From Christiangramia fulva (GTDB taxonomy: Bacteria; Bacteroidota; Bacteroidia; Flavobacteriales; Flavobacteriaceae): a stretch of 64,000 bases of DNA. Within the stretch, counting starts at the first letter, position 1. Every line of letters begins with the position of its first letter. Under the pieces are notes generated by a model that ran no database searches, was not told where the DNA came from, and saw nothing but the letters and a program-made list of their open reading frames with translations. The stretch spans positions 4,316,141 to 4,380,140 of the forward strand of contig NZ_CP028136.1 of assembly GCF_003024155.1 (NCBI RefSeq), given 5' to 3'. The position numbers were made by a program, and so were the translations under genes. Shown here piece after piece: positions 9,490 through 18,956 of the stretch.

Positions 9490-9880
9490 ACAATTGTGCC
9501 CAGCCTACGTTTCTTCAATAGAGAATGCAGGCTTCCCACCCAACTACTGCGCTACTAATAGGGATTTGCAGTAACCCACGGGATTGTTAACATGGTTGGC
9601 CTGTTCCCGCAAACAGGATTTAACGAAAACACTTAAAATAAGTGCCGGCCACCCTGGCCTTAATTAGTATGTAGGGATGTTAATTTGCTTTGCGCCTCCC
9701 AGTGTTGAAGCACATGCTTAAAGAAGAAAAGTAACCGCACAAAAAATGGGCGCGAAACTCAACTTACCGAACAAAGGTACTGGTATACCGCGCAACGATA
9801 AATGAGCCCACGCCCCGGGTCGTGAGCATTCACACTTATCATCTCGTTGCTTAAAAATTACCAGTTTTTTGTTCGAGACT
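9490..9880. ncRNA. Dense inverted-repeat region, candidate structured RNA
   Basis: No gene was found between SusC and the HTH gene, but the stretch is full of stems: AGCCT/AGGCT (9502/9529), TACTGC/GCAGTA (9545/9568), CCTGTT/AACAGG (9600/9612), CACTT/AAGTG (9630/9640) and GGCC/GGCC (9647/9656). A long composite stem follows: CGAACAAA 9768-9775 with TTTGTTCG 9868-9875, ACTGGTA with TACCAGT inside it, then GCAAC/GTTGC, GATAA/TTATC and CACG/CGTG. It is more GC-rich than the flanks. It does not match tmRNA, RNase P RNA or group II domain V as far as I can tell. The strand is not resolved. Confidence 0.45.
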
Positions 9881-9979
9881 CTAAGCGAATGCTTCTAATA
9901 TTATAAGAAGTTCGCAATTTAATTCTTATCAAAGATAAAACAAATTTTTTAATGTCATCCATTTGGCTTACAAAATTTT

Positions 9980-10255
9980 ATGTTTTTATCTCAACCTTGC
10001 AATATGGTTAATGGTAGGGATAATCGTAAAATATTAAATGAAAAGATTGCTCTTAGAATTAAAACCCTAAGGGAGAAAATTGAACCAAATCAATCCAAAT
10101 TTGCTGAAGCTCATTTGATGGATAGGCAAATAATTAATCGATGGGAAAGTACTACTGATGGCAGGGGAATCAGCATTCACTCTATCAAGAAATTTTGCTC
10201 AATGATAGATATATCACTTAAAGAATTCTTTGATTGTGAATTATTCTCAGGATAA
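9980..10255 (+). CDS. Small XRE/Cro-like helix-turn-helix protein
   Basis: The core reads ALRIKTLREKIEPNQSKFAE then HLMDRQIINRWES, an XRE-type HTH with an Arg-rich recognition helix. It ends with SLKEFFDCELF, as small regulators of this type often do. A second ATG at 10004 would trim eight residues and is equally possible. It follows the structured region and precedes the minus-strand RM/phosphoesterase operon, converging on it. It could regulate that operon, but no operator is visible. Confidence 0.7.
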   Translation: MFLSQPCNMVNGRDNRKILNEKIALRIKTLREKIEPNQSKFAEAHLMDRQIINRWESTTDGRGISIHSIKKFCSMIDISLKEFFDCELFSG

Positions 10256-10464
10256 TAATAGAGTTCTAAAAACTTTTATAAATGAAATATCTTTATTCAC
10301 CACCATCCAATTACTCTAGGAAATTGTGTATAACGATACTCATCTCTGAATATAAAAACTCTATATGCCGACCGCCAACCGGCTCGAGGTCTTAAATTTA
10401 ACAAGCAAAATTAAAGTGGTTCCTGAAAACTGTCCAAGAGAGCAAAGTCTATTTGAACATACTT

Positions 10465-13400
10465 TTACTCCTCTGTTTCCTTTTTATTCTTTTCTTCCTT
10501 AAACTTTTGAATGAGTTCTCCCTTATTCCTTTGGGAGGTTTCACCTAATTTCGTCTTTATTTCTGCTAATAACTTGGTGTACTCTTTATCAGATTCTATG
10601 CTTTTTGATCTTAAATAATAATAAGACATATTTTTAATAAAGCTCGCATCCAGAATGTATTTCCTTTTGGTTGTTTTAAAAAACTCCTTTATATAATCCG
10701 GCGAATTTTTGGCCCTGATGTCTGAATAAATATAGACAGATAAAAATTTCTCAAATTCTGAAATTTCTTTGGTATTTCTATCGGCTTGAATTTTCTTCCT
10801 GATAATAGGTGCAGATTTAAATGATCCAATCCAATTATACATTGTCACCTGATGTAAAATAGGTAAAATCTTCATAAAAAAACCAAAATCCATTTCCTTT
10901 GGTAACAGTTTTGAAACCTCATCAGCATATTTTTCTCTGAAATATAATATTGAATCCCTATACATCATCATATAGGATATAGAACTGACTATTATATTAT
11001 TATAGGAATCGATGCGTTTTTTATGATCAATATCCGAACTATTTTTGAAGACAATAGCTGTTAACTTCAGTAATTTCGAAAACCTTATAGCCTCTATTTC
11101 TTCTTTCGGTTGTTGATCCATATCTAATTTTGCTTCAATATTTTTTCTAGAAGGTACGGTAGCAATTTGGCTATCATATGCTTTCTCAATTTCTTGTTCA
11201 GTTGGCTTGGTTGAAGCTTTCCCTAAATCAATTCTGGATGCAATTGTTTGTTTGGTTTCTAACACTTTATCTATTTCTTCATATTCGTCTCTTACTTTTG
11301 AATTAATATAACCATATACCTCTTCTACCTCTTTATTTAAAAAATTAAAAACTTCTTCATCCTCTCTATTTAATCCAGTATAAAAATCAAGTTCATTAAT
11401 ATAATTTAAATAATTTTTACCGGTAAGTATTTCATTCTTAAAGTCTTGACTATATCCTATAAATTTTGCTAAGAAATAACTAAAGAAAAATGCTGTTTTA
11501 AATCTAATGCTATTACCATTACATCTAACCAAAATTCCTCTTTCAATTAGGTATTCTAAAACTTTTGAAGGATTTAAGTCAATTTTATTTTCTAAATATC
11601 TTTCTATTTCTTTTTGAAGTTCATATTCTTTAACTCTGTAACCAAGGTTACTATTTTTCTTTTCAAGCATAAATTTAGCGAGGTAAGCCAACAGCCGTTG
11701 TTTATCACCAAAATCAAATGTATCGAAGTATATATTTTGAAGGTTTCCCTTCTCCAATAAATTTTCGACAAAAAGCTCAACTAAAACTGCATTATTTATA
11801 GGTCTGTTCTGTTGCTTATTTATTATCCATAGAAAGATTGTTACAGCAAGTGGTGTTTTCGGTAATCCAATTTCTCTGAAACCTTTTAATAATTTTTCAA
11901 TATTCTCGTGCAAATCTATATCTGAGCTTGTAATCCAATTTGAAATTAAACCTTTAATCTGTTTAGATTTAAAAAGATGGATATAATAGATTTTAAAATC
12001 ATCTTTAAATTCAGAAAATGCAGTAATCAATTTTACTGGTATTATTTCATCTTCGGTATTATTTACAGTGGCAACAATTCTGGTTTGAGGAAATTCTGAA
12101 ATAAAGCTTTTTAATTCTTTATTCTGATAATTAAATTGAGAGGAAAAATCTAAATCATCAATAAGTAAGTCAATTTCTACACATTTGAGAAGTTCATTAG
12201 TTTCTTTGGAACTTCTACTTATATATTTCTTGATTAATTGTTTTATATTTTGATTTCCAATCTCATTAAATTTGATTAAAACAGGAAGCCTTCGGGATTT
12301 TTGAAAATTTTCAGTTAAATCAATAAGTAGTTTGTCTAACAATATAGTCTTACCTGTTTCTTTTGCTCCGAATATTAATTGATTATTATTAGATTCGATT
12401 AAATTACGCGTCGAGAAAAATTGAAAATTATCATTATTATCTACATTATTTTCGGGCAAATTTCCAATAACAGGTTCTACATAAATTTCAGAAAGCTTAC
12501 CTTTATTACTTTGAGAAATATTTAGGATAAGATCATCATTTAATTTTGGAAAAATATCTTCCTTTATTTCATCTATTATCCCACTAACTCTTTGGATTTT
12601 TTTTTGTTCACCTTCTTTTGGAATTTCGAATATCTTTATACCTCTATCATTCCCAATATCACTGTTTACAACGAATTTCCTATGTAAATCCAAATATTTC
12701 CGATAATGAACTGTGATATTATCACTTTTTTCAAAATCAATAACTGCATATCCATTAGTATAGCTGATTTCCTCGGATTGAATTCCATTAATTGATTTTC
12801 CTATAGATAAAAATAAATTTCCATCTAGATCATCCACTTTTTGAGATTCTAATTTATGGGTATGTCCAAGGAAAATCATATCATAATTACTATATAACAA
12901 AGGCTTTATTTTCTTATAATCTCTAGAATTAAGAAACTCCAATGGATGATGCAGAATGGCAATTTTAATATCAGTATCGGAAATAAATTCTAAAGAATTT
13001 TCAATTTGATTTTTCCCTAAAAAAAGACTCCCAATATTATCATCTTCATAACACAACCAAGCACTATTTAAGGCAGTTACACCAACATTTTCATTTCCAC
13101 ACTGTAATTTGAAACTAGATTCAAAAGGAGTAAGGTTGTACTCAAGCCAATCTTCCTTCTTTTCAAAAAATTCTTTTTCAAAAGATTTAAAATTCGTCAT
13201 ACCTACAACTGATTCTTCTTTAGCTCGTACCTCTGGAATAAATTTATCCACCAAATCCGGTGAAGCAATAAAAGAATCCCTCATAGGTTTATCTTTAAAA
13301 GAGTTTATTTTATCTCTTTCAAAATCATGATTACCCGGAGCAAATAAAAATCTTCCTTTTAATCCTGGAAAGTGGCGCAATATTGGATCTATCACCTGCT

Positions 13401-13602
13401 CTTCAAAATAATGAAACTTCAATTCCGGATCATTAAATTCTAATCCACCTTTATCTACAAAATCACCGGAAAATATGACTATAGTATCACGGTTGACAAA
13501 CTGCTTAATATCAACGATTAAAGCTTCTAATAAGTTTTTTTGAGAACTCTCTATACTTTCATTTTTAAGATGAAAATCACTAAGGTGGATTATTCGAACC
13601 AA
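10465..13602 (-). CDS. Metallophosphoesterase-STAND NTPase fusion, probable defence protein
   Basis: Residues 1-320 are a complete calcineurin-like metallophosphoesterase: LSDFHL (DxH), SGDFVDKGG (GDxxD), FAPGNHDF (GNHD), ILHHPLEF and FLGHTHKLES (GHxH). After a linker comes a P-loop NTPase with Walker A GAKETGKT near residue 411 and a Walker B (LLIDDLDF) near 480. Long helical sequence rich in Lys and Glu fills about 640-1045, a likely sensor region. This order (nuclease-like effector, NTPase, helical sensor) is that of STAND/Avs-type anti-phage proteins; the defence role is inferred. The gene is 42 bases downstream of a type IIG RM gene on the same strand and is very AT-rich. Confidence 0.8.
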   Translation of the reverse strand: MVRIIHLSDFHLKNESIESSQKNLLEALIVDIKQFVNRDTIVIFSGDFVDKGGLEFNDPELKFHYFEEQVIDPILRHFPGLKGRFLFAPGNHDFERDKINSFKDKPMRDSFIASPDLVDKFIPEVRAKEESVVGMTNFKSFEKEFFEKKEDWLEYNLTPFESSFKLQCGNENVGVTALNSAWLCYEDDNIGSLFLGKNQIENSLEFISDTDIKIAILHHPLEFLNSRDYKKIKPLLYSNYDMIFLGHTHKLESQKVDDLDGNLFLSIGKSINGIQSEEISYTNGYAVIDFEKSDNITVHYRKYLDLHRKFVVNSDIGNDRGIKIFEIPKEGEQKKIQRVSGIIDEIKEDIFPKLNDDLILNISQSNKGKLSEIYVEPVIGNLPENNVDNNDNFQFFSTRNLIESNNNQLIFGAKETGKTILLDKLLIDLTENFQKSRRLPVLIKFNEIGNQNIKQLIKKYISRSSKETNELLKCVEIDLLIDDLDFSSQFNYQNKELKSFISEFPQTRIVATVNNTEDEIIPVKLITAFSEFKDDFKIYYIHLFKSKQIKGLISNWITSSDIDLHENIEKLLKGFREIGLPKTPLAVTIFLWIINKQQNRPINNAVLVELFVENLLEKGNLQNIYFDTFDFGDKQRLLAYLAKFMLEKKNSNLGYRVKEYELQKEIERYLENKIDLNPSKVLEYLIERGILVRCNGNSIRFKTAFFFSYFLAKFIGYSQDFKNEILTGKNYLNYINELDFYTGLNREDEEVFNFLNKEVEEVYGYINSKVRDEYEEIDKVLETKQTIASRIDLGKASTKPTEQEIEKAYDSQIATVPSRKNIEAKLDMDQQPKEEIEAIRFSKLLKLTAIVFKNSSDIDHKKRIDSYNNIIVSSISYMMMYRDSILYFREKYADEVSKLLPKEMDFGFFMKILPILHQVTMYNWIGSFKSAPIIRKKIQADRNTKEISEFEKFLSVYIYSDIRAKNSPDYIKEFFKTTKRKYILDASFIKNMSYYYLRSKSIESDKEYTKLLAEIKTKLGETSQRNKGELIQKFKEEKNKKETEE

Positions 13603-13644
13603 AATTTATTTTTTTAGAATTATTTAATTATTTTTTGTCGTTTC

Positions 13645-16600
13645 TTAAATTTGTTTTTCAATTATATTAATCTCCTCATCCGTCAAACCATAAAGTTCAT
13701 AAACAAGCTGGTCAATTTCGGCTTCTAATGAAGTGGTGTCGGCGGCGGGGTTTTCTTTTTTGAGAGATAGAATTTTCTCAACCGCTACAGTAATTTCCTC
13801 ATTAAAAGGTGGCTCCATTAACGGAATTTTTTCAAAAAAGACCTTTTGCACCATATACCCTCCAGTATCGAGTTTCGTTATATATTCGCGTATTAAATAA
13901 TTTCCAATTTTAGAATTTAGTAGACCTAACAAGTACTTTATATTGGCACCTGTGGCAATAAAAGTAGTTTTATCGCAATAATAACCTTGATCATCAAATC
14001 CAAAACGTGGAAAATTTGATGTGTCGTTTTTATGAATTCTCATGGTTTCGGCGTAAACTAATTTTTCTTCTTGAAAAGAAGCATAATAAGCAACTGAATC
14101 CTGAATTTCATACCATTTATATGGCCCCGGTTTTCTTCCTATCTTTTCTCCATTATTTCTAGGGGTAAGTTTCTCTTTTAATGGTTCTAAAAAATTCTTT
14201 ACAATTGGATATTGTTCTATATCTATACCCCTTCTTGTGAAAATTAACCATAAATCTTGATGTACAAAACCAAATCTCCTTATATCTCTCCCTCTTAAAT
14301 AGGGTACTATAATTTCCTCATTTTTTGGATCATCTTCAATAAGTTTTTCTTTGGTTGCTTTGTTTATTATAAAGGCTTCGTTAAATCCAGTTTTAATTCC
14401 ATAATTAATGGAAAGGTCCCAAAATTGAATTTCCCTCCCTTTTATTTTAAGTTTTTCATTTAGAACCAATTTTTTTGGAGATACAATGTTCCAATAATCA
14501 CTAGCCAAATTAAAAATTTGAACTTTATTACTCTCCACATAATCCTTAATTTCTTCCAATTTGAAGGACTCTTTTATGAGAGTTGCACTATTAATATTTT
14601 TTGTAACACCAGATGATAACAAGAGAATGTTTGTATCAACCGAAGCTTCTTCAAAAACTTGGAAATAATTAAAATCAATAAGTTGAATACATTCAGTTTT
14701 TCTACACAAAAAATCGCGAAATGATTTCCCATAATTAGCCCTCATCCATTTGTTAGAAGTGATAAAATTCAGTAGTCCGTTTTCAGACAAGATTTCAAGT
14801 CCTTTTTCATAAAATAAAACATAAATATCACCCATTTGTTCAAAGGTTTGATATTTTGTCTTAATGAGGGAAAAATCAAAATCCATTTTTTGAATCTGCA
14901 CATACGGCGGATTCCCCATCACTACATCAAATCCTATATATTCTCCAGTATCATCCAGGACCTCTGGGAACTCAAAGCGCCATTCAAAAGCATTTTCATA
15001 GATCTTATTATCCTTTATCCCCTGGATCTCAACCTCTAGTTTTTTACTCTCTTTGGTTAGCTTTTCCAGCTTTTTATTCCAGGCAGCTTTTTCCCGTTTT
15101 GACATTTCAAACATCTGGGTTTGATTGCTCATCAAAAAGATCTCGCCCTTTACTTTTTGCAGCCGCTTTACTTTGGGATCGTTAGCAGAGATCTCGCTCC
15201 TAAAATCGTTCTTGATGTCGTGGATGATCCTTTCCATTTCCCGCTTCTGCTCCTTATTTTGCGCATTTCGGTAAGTGTCAACCGCCTCCCTGTAACTGTC
15301 TATGCTCCATTTACTGTCTTTCAGGGCCGTGCTCAGGTCTGCATCCAGGTCAAAACGACTTATCAGGGAGTTCCCACACTTGATGTTTATATCAATATTG
15401 GGCAGGGTTTCCAGTTCGGTCTCGTTCCGGTAATAAGCATTTTTTAAAAGCTCGATCCATAATCGCAAACGACATATCTTAACCGAGTTGGAATTAATGT
15501 CCACTCCAAAAAGACAGTTCTCGATGATTTGCTGTTTTTCATGGAAAAGCGCCTCCTGTACCCGCTGGCTCTCCTTTGAGTTAGGATTGTACTCAAACAG
15601 TTCGCCTTCCTCATCGGTCACCACCAGCTCGTCATTTACCACTTCTACCTGGTACTCCTTCAGCCTCCTACCTGAGCGATCCTGCAGGATATTCAGGTCG
15701 TTCTTAATGGCGATCATCTCGTTCAAAGCAGAGACCAGAAAATGTCCGCTTCCCACAGCGGGATCACAGATCTTTAAACTGTTTATAATTTCATTGGCTT
15801 CCTTACGGTCTTCTATGCTATCGTAAAGTTCGTCCAGGTCTTTACAATTCCAGTCCTTCGTTTCATTGAACTTTTGTACCACCGCTCTCCTGATGGTTTC
15901 CCGGCACATATACATGGTGATAAAACCAGGAGTAAAGAAAGACCCATCTTTATAGCCATTTATCTTTTCAAAGATCAACCCAAGAACAGAGGCATTAATC
16001 AGGGTTTTATTTTCCTCCTGTATGGCCTCTCCTCCTTCACTACTAAAGTCGTAGGCGTTTAGGAATTCAAAGAGATATTCCAGCGCATTCAACTCCCCGC
16101 TTCGCTTCTTGCCTTTTTTATCTTTTAATACCGTGGCGCTGTAAATTGGAAGGACCTTATCGTCACGGAGGTTGCTTATAAATAAGGTGGAATGTTCTAT
16201 ATCTGTTGGTTCAAATAGCGAACTGTTAAGATAAGGCACCTTCTCAAACAATTTCTTTACATCTTCATTTCGCTTCCCGTATTGCCTTGCCAGTACCTGA
16301 AAGAAAAGACTATTGAGATCGTCATAATCATGAATTCTATCCATGTTCAGGAACTCATAGGATCTATCACCCTTATGATAAGTGACCAGTTGCGCCTCCA
16401 GCAATTTCAGGAAAAGGATCCGATTGAGCCAGGTTATACTTAGTTCCAGGCCGACATTAAAAAGTCGTTCCTCATGGATAGAACCAAATTGGGAAGGATT
16501 CTCTAATCGGCTGATCTTATCGGTGCTATCAAGCTGGATAATGGCATTTTCGAGAAATGAACCGGTATTGCGTTTACCTTTCGGCTGCCGCTCGATGATC

Positions 16601-17436
16601 TTCTTCCCGCCTTGTTTGGTTTCAGTTAGGCCTATAATATGAAGTAATTCGCCATAAAACCTTTTGTCCAGGCTGTTGCTATCGTTAGTAAAAGGCAACT
16701 TGAGAAGATGCTCAGGGGAAAAGAGTTTAAACAGCGTAATTAGCTTATTGTCGTCTTTCGGATTATTGTTCCGCAAGAGTTTTTCATAATTCCTGATATC
16801 GAAATAAGTAAACTCAAAGTTGACCTCCAATTGTGTGATAAAAGGTTCGGCAATTTCCCGATAGAAGAAATCGGTAGTCTTCCCGGCCAGTCGTCCGGCT
16901 TCAAAATCCTCGAATTGGTTGACCAGCCTTTTGTTCTGCGCAAATGCCTTTTCAAATAGATTGGCGTCAAAAATAAACCACTCGTTGATGTTGGTGGCAA
17001 CCAGGTATTTTACTTCCAGGTTCTTCTGGCTAATGCGTTCCCTCAGGTAATACAACACTAGTTCCTGAAAAGCTTTGACATTAAGTCTGTCCTTACTGAT
17101 CATTTCTGACCTGTTGGTGGGCTTCTTGGCCTCTATGATCACACCCACAGTACTTTTGGCCTTTTTACCATTATGGATCACCAGGTCATTACGGCCTTTG
17201 GTATTGATGAAATGATCTGGATCGTAATAGGTCTTTTTTAAAAAGTCTGTGACCAGGTTTTTATGGAACTCTTCAGACTCCGTATCATTGGTTCTATCCA
17301 GTAAGTTCTTAAGGTTTTCTTTGAACTGCTCAATACGGGAGCGGTTGGGCTTTACCTTCAAGAAAGCTTTATTGAGAGCTTTTCTCGGCTTTAGTATTTG
17401 TAGGTTCCCTGAGTTGATTTCCTGTCCTGTCTGCAT
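13645..17436 (-). CDS. Type IIG restriction-modification enzyme (Eco57I-like methylase with nuclease domain)
   Basis: This single 1263-residue chain has a PD-(D/E)xK nuclease-like N-terminus (D84, then E102-A-K104 in VGVIIEAKKP), a helical linker, and an N6-adenine methyltransferase with SAM motif DPAVGSGHF near residue 560 and catalytic GNPPYVQ near 840. The C-terminal target-recognition domain runs to the end (YLLGLLNSKIGNYLIREYIT). Such enzymes cut and methylate with one polypeptide. The C-terminal third (13,645 to about 14,900) is clearly more AT-rich than the rest. It is the first gene of an operon with the phosphoesterase-NTPase gene. The specificity cannot be read from sequence. Confidence 0.9.
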   Translation of the reverse strand: MQTGQEINSGNLQILKPRKALNKAFLKVKPNRSRIEQFKENLKNLLDRTNDTESEEFHKNLVTDFLKKTYYDPDHFINTKGRNDLVIHNGKKAKSTVGVIIEAKKPTNRSEMISKDRLNVKAFQELVLYYLRERISQKNLEVKYLVATNINEWFIFDANLFEKAFAQNKRLVNQFEDFEAGRLAGKTTDFFYREIAEPFITQLEVNFEFTYFDIRNYEKLLRNNNPKDDNKLITLFKLFSPEHLLKLPFTNDSNSLDKRFYGELLHIIGLTETKQGGKKIIERQPKGKRNTGSFLENAIIQLDSTDKISRLENPSQFGSIHEERLFNVGLELSITWLNRILFLKLLEAQLVTYHKGDRSYEFLNMDRIHDYDDLNSLFFQVLARQYGKRNEDVKKLFEKVPYLNSSLFEPTDIEHSTLFISNLRDDKVLPIYSATVLKDKKGKKRSGELNALEYLFEFLNAYDFSSEGGEAIQEENKTLINASVLGLIFEKINGYKDGSFFTPGFITMYMCRETIRRAVVQKFNETKDWNCKDLDELYDSIEDRKEANEIINSLKICDPAVGSGHFLVSALNEMIAIKNDLNILQDRSGRRLKEYQVEVVNDELVVTDEEGELFEYNPNSKESQRVQEALFHEKQQIIENCLFGVDINSNSVKICRLRLWIELLKNAYYRNETELETLPNIDINIKCGNSLISRFDLDADLSTALKDSKWSIDSYREAVDTYRNAQNKEQKREMERIIHDIKNDFRSEISANDPKVKRLQKVKGEIFLMSNQTQMFEMSKREKAAWNKKLEKLTKESKKLEVEIQGIKDNKIYENAFEWRFEFPEVLDDTGEYIGFDVVMGNPPYVQIQKMDFDFSLIKTKYQTFEQMGDIYVLFYEKGLEILSENGLLNFITSNKWMRANYGKSFRDFLCRKTECIQLIDFNYFQVFEEASVDTNILLLSSGVTKNINSATLIKESFKLEEIKDYVESNKVQIFNLASDYWNIVSPKKLVLNEKLKIKGREIQFWDLSINYGIKTGFNEAFIINKATKEKLIEDDPKNEEIIVPYLRGRDIRRFGFVHQDLWLIFTRRGIDIEQYPIVKNFLEPLKEKLTPRNNGEKIGRKPGPYKWYEIQDSVAYYASFQEEKLVYAETMRIHKNDTSNFPRFGFDDQGYYCDKTTFIATGANIKYLLGLLNSKIGNYLIREYITKLDTGGYMVQKVFFEKIPLMEPPFNEEITVAVEKILSLKKENPAADTTSLEAEIDQLVYELYGLTDEEINIIEKQI

Positions 17437-17624
17437 GCAGAAATGGAGTTATATGTAAAAAGCAGTTTGTAGGGAATACTGCATTGAAATTGATTAAGTT
17501 AAATTTTTAACAAGATATAAAGAAGATTTAAAACTTGAACAAGAGTAAAAAAAAGCTTTTAACAGAATTTAGTTAATTCTTTTTCACTAAATTCAAAGTA
17601 TATCTTTAAAATCTTTCCTGGTCT

Positions 17625-17647
17625 AAAAACCGGAAAAATCCCCTACC
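17625..17647 (+). repeat. Left copy of a 23-base direct repeat flanking the CPBP gene
   Basis: The block has five As followed by CCGGAAAAATCCCCTACC and recurs identically at 18691-18713 in the same orientation. The 376 bases between the RM gene and the CPBP gene hold no convincing ORF; besides this repeat I see only AT-rich sequence. Confidence 0.7.
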
Positions 17648-17812
17648 ATGCCTTAACCCGGAGGATAGAAGAAAACAGGATGTATAGAAAAATAATGCTT
17701 ATGGTAAAATTAAAATAAAATGACAAGTATTTCTTTCCTAAAGAAATTTCCCTGGAGCGAGCTAATTAAAATCTGAAATCTGGTTATATTTTAAATTAGA
17801 AAATATAAAATA

Positions 17813-18619
17813 ATGTCCATTAATAGATTTTCACCCCCACTGCCTGTTCTTACCAGAGTTATTTTGTTCTACTTATTTAGTATTATAATTTTTGCGACTA
17901 TTTCCGGTATTTTTAAGGGGTTATCGCACAGCGATCAGCTCTCCCTTCTTTTTACTTCTATATTAACCTTCATTCTTGCTTACATATTTGCAAAGTGGGA
18001 AAAACTTAGTTTAAGGGAAATTGGAATAGGATTTCAATATAAAAGTCTTTTGAAATTTTTAAGCGGCTTTGGAATTGGGGTTTTAATGGTTTCTATACAA
18101 GCACTAATAACTTCGAATTTTGCAGAGGTAACCTTTTTACCTTCTCCCAATGTTTCCGTTGTAAGCATTGGATCAGCATTTACGCTTTACTTTCTTGTCG
18201 CCGTAAGAGAGGAATTAGTATTTCGATCTTACCTCCTAAGAAGCCTGGCCAAAGCTATAAATCCAATATTTGCTTTATGTATGATGACAGGTATTTTTAT
18301 TGTGGAGCATATTATTGCTGGAATGTCTTGGAAATTCGCAATAATAGGCTCCGGGCTAGGTGCGATTTTATTTGGCCTGGCCGCTCTTAAAAGCAAAGGG
18401 TTAGCATTGCCATTAGGCATTCATTTTTCCTGGAATTTTACGCAGTGGATATTGGGATTTAAAAATAACAATGGTGTATGGAGAGAGGTAATAACAAAAG
18501 GGAATGAAGGATATGCTGAAAACATAGCGTTAATAGGCTTTATAATCGCAATGACCACAGGGATCACAGGTATATTACTTTATTATAAAAAATATAATAA
18601 ATTAAATAGCAGTTTGTAA
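17813..18619 (+). CDS. CPBP-family intramembrane metalloprotease
   Basis: This 268-residue protein has about seven or eight hydrophobic segments. The CPBP (Abi/CAAX-like) motifs are present: E133-E134 with R138 (VREELVFRSY), a His in FIVEHIIAGM, and HFSWNF in a later helix. Members are membrane-embedded glutamic-type proteases; in bacteria some serve in bacteriocin immunity or signalling. The gene stands alone between two copies of a direct repeat, suggesting transfer as a cassette. The substrate is unknown. Confidence 0.88.
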   Translation: MSINRFSPPLPVLTRVILFYLFSIIIFATISGIFKGLSHSDQLSLLFTSILTFILAYIFAKWEKLSLREIGIGFQYKSLLKFLSGFGIGVLMVSIQALITSNFAEVTFLPSPNVSVVSIGSAFTLYFLVAVREELVFRSYLLRSLAKAINPIFALCMMTGIFIVEHIIAGMSWKFAIIGSGLGAILFGLAALKSKGLALPLGIHFSWNFTQWILGFKNNNGVWREVITKGNEGYAENIALIGFIIAMTTGITGILLYYKKYNKLNSSL

Positions 18620-18690
18620 CCGGACCCCTATCCCGACCGACGGCAGGTTAATGATTTATCGTATATATAATCCTTTTAGCCATTAAACGA

Positions 18691-18713
18691 AAAAACCGGA
18701 AAAATCCCCTACC
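18691..18713 (+). repeat. Right copy of the 23-base direct repeat
   Basis: Identical to the block at 17625-17647, 1066 bases away. The two copies bracket the CPBP gene. This could be a target-site or recombination footprint, or a shared regulatory element ahead of two small genes. Confidence 0.7.
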
Positions 18714-18779
18714 TCATTTTCTTTAAAGAAACTATTTTAGCTTTAGGTTTTAATCCTGAGTTTTAAATACATACATTTT

Positions 18780-18956
18780 ATGATAGTTTCTATTACCTCA
18801 ATTTTTATCGGGATTAGCATTGGCCTGATTATTTCATTTCTTCTTTGGCTTATCAACAGAATGGAATTAGAAAAGAAGCTTAAAATATTTGCCTGTTGTA
18901 TCGGTATGCTTATTATATCATTTGGAATTTATATAAGCCTCTTTTATTATTTATAG
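18780..18956 (+). CDS. Small two-helix membrane protein
   Basis: An ATG-started frame of 58 codons encodes MIVSITSIFIGISIGLIISF, a short charged turn (NRMELEKKLK) and a second hydrophobic helix ending LFYYL. The hairpin layout with a charged turn makes it a plausible inner-membrane peptide. It starts 67 bases after the repeat copy and overlaps the 3' end of the next convergent gene by 10 bases. The function is unknown. Confidence 0.55.
   Translation: MIVSITSIFIGISIGLIISFLLWLINRMELEKKLKIFACCIGMLIISFGIYISLFYYL

Noticed and set aside
9490..9880. Retron, group II intron or CRISPR explanation for the inverted-repeat tract.
   Set aside because: No reverse transcriptase or Cas gene lies in the window, no regular repeat-spacer pattern exists, and no domain V-like hairpin is seen.
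10282..10395. A 37-codon plus-strand ORF (MKYLYSPPSNYSRK) between the HTH gene and the phosphoesterase gene.
   Set aside because: Residue composition is not protein-like, there is no ribosome-binding context, and it is too short to support.
10415..10440. The string CCTGAAAACTGTCC resembles ends of some IS3-family elements.
   Set aside because: No transposase, no matching inverted end and no target duplication are visible nearby.
14836..17000. Several open frames of 60-112 codons opposite the RM gene.
   Set aside because: They lie wholly within a well-supported gene and have no domain signs; they are frame shadows.
10465..17436. BREX or DISARM module around the Eco57I-type methylase.
   Set aside because: No PglZ, BrxC/L, DrmA/B or Lon-like gene is present; only a single-chain type IIG enzyme and the phosphoesterase-NTPase are found.
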